Shown here: positions 58,296 to 64,000 of the stretch, piece after piece | How the letters are laid out: every line of letters starts with the position of its first letter | Position numbering within the stretch: the stretch's first letter is position 1 | From: Halichondria panicea | Lineage: Eukaryota; Porifera; Demospongiae; Suberitida; Halichondriidae | NCBI RefSeq assembly: GCF_963675165.1 | Contig: NC_087387.1 | Location: forward strand, 875,001-939,000 | Length of the DNA: 64,000 nucleotides | Reading direction: 5' to 3' | Position numbers and translations under genes: made by a program | Notes under the pieces: generated by a model | What the model was told of the DNA's origin: nothing | The model's input: the letters and a program-made list of their open reading frames with translations, nothing else | Databases searched by the model: none

Positions 58296-58303
58296 TATAA
58301 ATA
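58296..58303 (+). promoter_or_regulatory. TATA box candidate
   Basis: TATAAATA lies five bases before a kappaB-type site. Position and direction suit transcription towards the kinase, with a leader intron ending near 58901. Confidence 0.4.
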
Positions 58304-58307
58304 CAGT

Positions 58308-58318
58308 GGGAATTCCCC
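58308..58318. promoter_or_regulatory. kappaB-type site in the kinase/RhoGAP intergenic region
   Basis: GGGAATTCCCC is identical to the second site in the RABL2/DARS1 promoter. Confidence 0.45.
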
Positions 58319-58908
58319 AAGGAAATTATTAACACAACTTGCAACTTAATTAACTCTACCCAGAGTAGACCAGTTTCCTTACGACAACTTGACGTCTCGA
58401 TCTACTGGCCACCACATTGCTCTACAGAGATGACTCACCCCCCCTGACAGTTCCTGAGAACCCTATGAGATCATAAATTAGTCCCCAAAGGCTAAACCAC
58501 TGACTGCTTTGTCACTCTGAGATCATCCACCCCAAACAACTATTGCTCAATCGTGGCCAATTGCAACACTACATTAAAGCATTAGTTGCAGTAGCAGTTG
58601 CAGTATTCTCAATCTCAATCAAAAGCTACCTCAAGTATCTCTAAGGATAAAAGTAAGACTCCATTGTACTCCTGTATCTAGTCTGTGTATATGTATAATT
58701 ATTTAGAATTATTGTATACTGAGCTATAAGTTTATATTAGTGCTGGAAAAGCATTGCTATAGTGATGTACGTAAGGTTAGCTGTGACGTATGCTTTTCTC
58801 TTTAACTAGAATTTGCATCTTAGGGTACACCACCTTTTACTAGCCATATAAACTTCAGCTTCAATGTTTACTGTTCACTGTTTGATACACAACACGCACA
58901 GTTTCAGA

Positions 58909-60510
58909 ATGAGCCATCGAGTGTCATCACTATTACCCAGAGGAGTGGATTCCTTCAGCACTGACTCGAGAGCTAGCACTCCTGGATACAGCACATTCAG
59001 CACTATCTCTGAAGTCTCTTTATCGGTTCCTCCAGAATTGTACATTCAAAATGTTATAGTGGACATAAATGCAGTGAGGGGTTCTGGTTCTTATGGCTCT
59101 GTGTACGTTGGGAGCTGGCATCATTCGAAAATTGCTGCTAAGAAACTTCACCAGATTTTCTTTGATCATCTTGTGACACCTGAGTCTAAGACGGGAATCT
59201 TACGAAGCTTTGCACGGGAGACAAACATGTTGATTAAACTAAAGCACCCAAATATTGTCCAGTTTTACGGCCTCTACTCGAGCAGATCTGGCAGCTATGA
59301 ACTGAACTCTGATACTTACCTCATACAAGAGCTCATGCATTGTGCATTGGATGATCGTATTCGACAGTCCCCTCCACTAACGCTTCGAAATGTTGTCAAC
59401 CTGGCTCTCGACGTGGCTGGCGGTTTGCGGTATCTTCACGAGCGACCAGACCCTATCATACACCGAGACCTTGCCTCTAAGAATATCTTACTCTCTTCAA
59501 CGGGGGTTGCTAAGATTGCTGATCTGGGTGTGGCCAAGATTTTAGACGAGACACAGACACCTCAGAGTCGACTGCCCGGGACTGAACTGTATATGCCACC
59601 AGAGGTTAAAATTGCGGGTATGGCTTACGACACAAAAGTAGACATTTATTCTTTTGGTGTGGTCATCTTGGAGATGGCAATCGGACGAGATTCTAAAGCT
59701 AATGAAGCGTTTCGAGTTAGCCCCAACAATTCTATTGTTCTTACTCCGGAAATTGAACGAAGGAAACAAGATTTCGATACCCTTGGTCATCATCCGTTAA
59801 GAGATGTCATTTTGAACTGTTTATCAAGAAGAGATGATCGACCTACGGCTAAAGCTGTTGCTGAGCAACTCACAATCCTTTGTGCATCAAAAGTTTACCT
59901 TGCTTGTCCTTTGGTACCTGTCATCATCGTCACTACTTCTTCAAGCAATGAAAAATCAAATCTAAAACTTCTAGAGGATAAAGTTAAAACTCTGGAGATG
60001 GAAAAGGAACAACTGCAGAACAAGCTACTCGCACAACACCGGTGCAGTGCAGAGCAACACCTGGATGCATTAATGGCCGAAAATGTTCATTTACAGTCCC
60101 AAATCTCACAGCTGATAACGGAAGGTCCAAAAAGTTTGCCAGAGCTGCCATCCATTGCCTACTCTAAAACGAAATCATTGCTCGACTCTGAAGCCAGTCT
60201 AAGTGTCGACCAACTCCACACACTGTCAGAACTTAGTTTGTCCTCAAAGGCTGATTCTTCAGAACTAAAAAAACTCAAGAAAGAAGTGGAAAAGTACAAG
60301 ACTGCATGTGTTGAGATGGATAAGAAATTGAAAGAAGCTCGATTGGAACTACAGAAGTACAACGGACGTAGTGATCTGGGTTTTAGACAAGAGCTGGATC
60401 TATTGAGGTCCGAGTGTCGACAGTTGCAGAGCCAATTGGACTTTACTAACAGGGAGAAAGGCTACCTGCAAAGCCAGCTTAGTGCAGCTATGCACTCTCA
60501 TAGATACTGA
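58909..60510 (+). CDS. TKL-type protein kinase with C-terminal coiled coil, single exon
   Basis: One open frame gives 533 residues from the ATG at 58909; an in-frame ATG at 58864 would add 15 residues. I prefer the later start because of the acceptor-like AG at 58900-58901 and the TATA-like element at about 58846. A Ser/Thr-rich N-terminus is followed by a complete kinase domain: glycine loop RGSGSYGSV (57-65), ATP lysine Lys78 (IAAKK), Glu104, catalytic loop HRDLASKN (185-192), metal site DLG (205-207), PPE (230-232) and DIYSFGVVILEM. HRDLASKN and the overall pattern are of the TKL group. The DFG phenylalanine is leucine, which many active kinases tolerate. From about residue 340 the protein is a long predicted coiled coil (KVKTLEMEKEQLQNKL, KLKEARLELQKY). 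It is probably active; the substrate is unknown. Confidence 0.9.
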   Translation: MSHRVSSLLPRGVDSFSTDSRASTPGYSTFSTISEVSLSVPPELYIQNVIVDINAVRGSGSYGSVYVGSWHHSKIAAKKLHQIFFDHLVTPESKTGILRSFARETNMLIKLKHPNIVQFYGLYSSRSGSYELNSDTYLIQELMHCALDDRIRQSPPLTLRNVVNLALDVAGGLRYLHERPDPIIHRDLASKNILLSSTGVAKIADLGVAKILDETQTPQSRLPGTELYMPPEVKIAGMAYDTKVDIYSFGVVILEMAIGRDSKANEAFRVSPNNSIVLTPEIERRKQDFDTLGHHPLRDVILNCLSRRDDRPTAKAVAEQLTILCASKVYLACPLVPVIIVTTSSSNEKSNLKLLEDKVKTLEMEKEQLQNKLLAQHRCSAEQHLDALMAENVHLQSQISQLITEGPKSLPELPSIAYSKTKSLLDSEASLSVDQLHTLSELSLSSKADSSELKKLKKEVEKYKTACVEMDKKLKEARLELQKYNGRSDLGFRQELDLLRSECRQLQSQLDFTNREKGYLQSQLSAAMHSHRY

Positions 60511-62007
60511 TAATGTAATAGATGTAACACTTGTGTATTGCATTAATTGCTGATTCATGCATGATGCTGGTATGTATTCGTGCTTGTTGTTCTTGTGTAT
60601 ATAGTATGGTCATGCAATTTGTTAAAATGTCATAGCTGTATTAATTTTAACTAAATTCCTGTACAATTAATTTGTTCTTGAACCTACCATAGACACAACA
60701 TTGATTAATTAACAGGGGAAGTGGTGGTGTAGTTGAGCATCTTTCCAGCAGCCATATAACTTTAGTACTGTTGATCAACCAAAAATCTTCAATTTTCTGT
60801 GTTTTAATTTATATCGGACCCATAGTTTGTCATTTTTCGGCCTTGAACCTTATAGTATTTTAATTTTGGTCGAATTGGCAAATTCTGTCACATTGATGGC
60901 ACCATAATTATGCTAGCTTTCAGAAAATCGTTGAAATTGTATCCACGGAATTCAAATTATGACGGCTGAAAGAGTCTGACTTCATTAATTACACATGCAG
61001 CCTTATATAATAATATACAATCCCCTGTACATTACTGTACTATAGAAGTCATCATACAGTCTGTTCAATACTTAACAGTATATAGGATAACATAAAATAA
61101 TTATTTGTTGACTTAATTCACGTTCATGACAAAATTCATGTTATATAAACACTGAAACTACTTTCGTAGAGAAGGGGATAAATTTACCGTATGAATATAA
61201 TATAAGATGCTACCTAAGCACACAGCTAATTGTACGTGTACACACTAGTCTTAATCATGCATGTCTCTTTAGTATTGGACAATCCCACTGTGTATAGATA
61301 ATTATATCGAGTTACAAAGCTATCAAAAAGCTATAATAAAATGCAATCCCCTAACTATAGAGGCTATACATGCACTGGCCGACTTACGAAATAGTAGTTG
61401 CAGTGTCTATTGTTTTTAATACCATCTGATGTTACTTCTCATACAAAAATGTGAACAACAGTTTACACATCACACACATGTACCGACTTATTAAGTAGTT
61501 GCAGTGTCTGTTGTTTTTAATACCACCTGATGTTACTTCTCACACAAAAATGTGTAATTGAAACAAATGCACGTACATGTACCGACTTACGAAATAGTTG
61601 CAGTGTCTGTTGTTTTTAATACCACCTGATGTTACTTCTCACACAAAAATGTGTAATTGAAACAAATGCACGTACATGTACCGACTTACGAAATAGTTGC
61701 AGTGTCTGTTGTTTTTACTAATGTTAATTCTCATACAATTTACTAACAACAGTTAATTTGCACGTACATGTAGTATGACAAAACCAACACACACACATAC
61801 AATATTTATACCTGTTGTATAAAGCAATTAATAAAACAAATCTACAAACTACTAAAGTAATATCTTATTACCATTAGCAACACAAAGAAACAAACAAACA
61901 CGTGCACACAATTACAAATATGTCAAAGAAAGTCCCACACCCACACCACACCACACCACACACACCCACACCACACCACACACACTCACACCACACACAC
62001 ACTGAGT
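60511..62007. other. Kinase 3' flank and repeat-rich spacer
   Basis: It contains a diverged copy of the SMARCC intron 20 repeat (about 60760-61000), a copy of the GGACAATCCCA repeat (61270-61345), a four-copy tandem repeat (61378-61770) and CACACC simple sequence (61935-62000). No gene is visible. Confidence 0.6.
61378..61770. repeat. Four tandem copies of a ~100-bp unit
   Basis: Each copy has CGACTTA(C/T)GAAATAG, GTTGCAGTGTCTGTTGTTTT and TGATGTTACTTCTCA. Copies 2 and 3 are almost identical; the fourth is diverged at its end. Confidence 0.9.
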
Positions 62008-63493
62008 TCACGAGAGCACATAGCTGGCCTTACTGAACCGGACTGGCAGTCTCCTCCCTCGAGGTCCTCTCACTCTCTTACTGGTCAGGAGGGACGGGCC
62101 GCGGACAGCCTGTGGGTGAGAGAGAGTAGAGGTCTATCACATGACATATGAAATCTGGGACTACACAAAATTTATTGATATCGACCAAAACAAAGACTAT
62201 AATTATATTATAACACGAAAAAATTTTCAAACTGAACTATCTGATGGACACTTACAGCTACAGAATGCTTTATACTGTACTGTCATAAAACTAACACCAC
62301 TCACCTCAGTGAAGGAGGAAGGAGCTTCCAATGTCATTACTTGATTAGCCGCCGGTATCAAGTGTTTGGGTTTGGGGGCAATGAGAGGTGGTTTCCTCCT
62401 GGGCTGTGAGGGGGCGGATGTGGGCTGTGAGGGTGTGGAGGTGGGGGTGTCCTTGTTCATAGCCCGCCACTCCCATTGTGATATAAGTGTGCGGTGTGAG
62501 GAGGGGAGGAGAGCATCACTCGTTTCCTCATCACTAGACGACCAATCAGACGAGCCAGAATCATCCTTCTCAGTCACATGACTCATGGGTGGAATCTTGT
62601 CAGATGGAACATTCGACACTAGAGGTAATTCAATCTCTTTAGGTTCAGAGTCCTTAGGTTCAGGGTCCTTAGGTTCAAAGTACGCTGGTTTTGTTGTAAG
62701 GTCATGTGATACTTTAGGTTCCATCTGGCTGTACGGAGAGGTCATGTAGTCATGTGATTTCAAAGGTTCAGTTCCAAATGAGCTTGGTTTGAGCGGATCA
62801 AATGTCTTGAGGGAAGATGGTAGCAAATACGAAGGCTTGTCATGTGATAGATATCCTGACGTGCTATAGGTCGCCCCCAGAGAAGTGGAGGGGTAGGACG
62901 ACAGACCACTAGAAGAGAGAAAGCTTGGTGTAGTTGACAGAGGCGAATACTAGGAGGAGAAAAAAGTGAATACAAAGTATATTAAAACATTTTTACTTAC
63001 AGTGGAGCCGTAGGAAAGTCCATACGGTGCAGAGCTGACCACACCCATTTTAGGAGCACCCCCTCCAGAGGAAAGTTGGTCCTTCAGAGCTCTTATCTGT
63101 ATAAACGAATAAAACACAAATAATAATTTTTAATCAATAAATCATCACATTGAATTAAAAAAATGTACGAAAATTAATGAACCTCTCTCTCCATGTCCTG
63201 TGCATGTTGCTCGGCAACCATTGCCCGTTCATCGGCCAACTGTAATAGCTGAGTGTGTACTTTACTAGAGACACTCTCTGTCCTCTCTCTGGCCACCTCC
63301 CCTACCCTCTCCAGGAGCATCCTCACCTCCGTCTGGGTCTGGAGCAGTTCAGCCTGTACCACTGTGTGCGTGGTGGTGTGGGCGTATGTGTGTGTGGAGC
63401 AGTTCAGCCTGTACCACTGTGTGTGTGGTGGTGTGGGCGTAAGTGTGTGTGTGGTGTGTACATGGGTATGTGTGGAGCAGTTCAGCCTGTACC

Positions 63494-63580
<87 letters not shown>

Positions 63581-63967
63581 TGTGTACGTGGGTGTGTATA
63601 GAGCAGTTCAGCCTGTATCATTGTGTGTGTGGTGTACGTGGGTGTGTGTGTGTGTGGGGAGGGGGGTCACTGCCTATTTCGGCAAAATACCATGGGCTAT
63701 ATATAATAGCCTTCAGAAAAACAAACTAGGCAACCTATTTTCGGGAGGCCATAACAACTTCACTAAAAAGCAATCGATATCAAAACTAAGATATGCAATC
63801 TGTAGCTCTTGACAAGCGCCGTATCATATGATCAATTATTACGCTCTGAAGCCTGAAGCCAACCAAGATGTTACACACACTATAATAATAACTCACATCC
63901 CAGTTTCTGTTCAGCCTCTCTGGCTCGCCCGTCTGCCAGTTTAGCCTGCAACATGTAGTCGATACCA
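62008..63967 (-). CDS. Unrecognised coiled-coil protein, 3' part (5 exons visible)
   Basis: Visible exons 63897-63967, 63183-63361, 63001-63096, 62305-62949 and 62008-62109 join in phase; earlier exons lie beyond the window. The first two encode a coiled coil rich in Ala, Glu, Arg and Leu (MLQAKLADGRAREAEQKL, EVRMLLERVGEVARERTE, AEQHAQDMEREV). Then comes a Ser/Tyr/Pro-rich linker (SSAPYGLSYGST), an acidic PEPKDSEPKE stretch, SSDWSSSDEET and a basic proline motif (RRKPPLIAPKPKHL). The C-terminus is strongly basic (SKRVRGPRGRRLPVRFSK). I do not recognise the family; a cytoskeletal or centrosomal scaffold would fit but is only a guess. The acceptor at 63362 is repeated in tandem within the preceding intron. 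The frame at the far edge may continue past 63967 if the AG there is not used. Confidence 0.75.
63341..63645. repeat. GT-rich minisatellite repeating the acceptor and exon start of the coiled-coil gene
   Basis: GAGCAGTTCAGCCTGTACCA and a GTGTGTG run occur four times (about 63342, 63397, 63474 and 63601). On the minus strand each reads CACACAG, then TGGTACAGGCTGAACTGCTC: an acceptor plus 20 bases of exon. Only the copy at 63342 continues into the coding exon. Confidence 0.95.
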
Positions 63968-64000
63968 CTAGAGGGACGCAACAAAAGTAAGGACAAGGTG

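Larger units (their letters stand above)
58172..58908. other. Divergent promoter region between the RhoGAP gene and the TKL kinase
   Basis: It contains an inverted pair CCACGCCCC...GGGGTGTGG (58254-58279), a TATAAATA (58296-58303) and a perfect kappaB-type site (58308-58318). A second TATA-like ATATAAAC is at about 58846, and an acceptor-like CACGCACAG ends at 58901, eight bases before the kinase ATG. A leader intron is therefore possible. Confidence 0.5.

Noticed and set aside
1-64000. A clustered defence, toxin or biosynthetic system
   Set aside because: Apart from two genes, everything assembled is a familiar animal gene type with no shared pathway; the unusual signal lies in intron and promoter structure.

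Overview
This is a nuclear segment of an early-branching animal, most likely a sponge. That placement is an inference from gene content, AT-rich composition, compact spliced genes and many short palindromic repeats; no marker in the window fixes the species. I rebuilt the exons by hand from reading frame, splice sites and family similarity. Thirteen genes read as complete and two are cut by the window edges. I saw no LTR element, retrovirus, Polinton, LINE, CRISPR array or intact RNA gene.

Layout: 3' end of a rolling-stone-like membrane protein (+, 2-541); RABL2 (-, 851-2803); DARS1 aspartyl-tRNA synthetase (+, 3013-19810), whose tenth intron holds a complete PAR-type bZIP gene (-, 7381-8609); ETS gene 1 (-, 20678-22328); a SEC14-like lipid carrier (+, 22707-25541); ETS gene 2, a paralogue of the first (-, 25809-27901); PSMA2 (-, 28288-35951); SNX4 (+, 36136-40738), whose sixth intron holds an intronless, unrecognised gene (-, 38371-39444); SMARCC, the BAF155/170 subunit of SWI/SNF (+, 41052-50242); SMPD2 neutral sphingomyelinase (+, 50531-52443); an ARHGAP1-like RhoGAP (-, 52655-58171); a single-exon TKL-type kinase (+, 58909-60510); and the 3' part of an unrecognised coiled-coil gene (-, 62008 to the edge).

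The genes are mostly housekeeping (translation, proteasome, endosome, chromatin, lipid, Rho signalling), with transcription factors (one bZIP, two ETS) and a kinase among them. They are not a pathway. What they share is architecture. Four divergent pairs start close together: RABL2/DARS1 (about 210 bp), PSMA2/SNX4 (about 185 bp), ETS1/SEC14L (about 380 bp) and ARHGAP1-like/kinase (about 740 bp). The first and last contain perfect kappaB-type sites, and the second a perfect GGGCGTG palindrome.

The most unusual signal is at introns. In at least five places the last bases of an intron, sometimes with the first bases of the exon, are tandemly duplicated, so that copies of a real 3' splice site sit next to it (DARS1 exons 17 and 21, SNX4 exon 2, SMARCC exon 9, the coiled-coil gene). 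Many other acceptors are the end of a CA repeat. Several palindromic MITE-like families are scattered through introns, including one inserted inside another.
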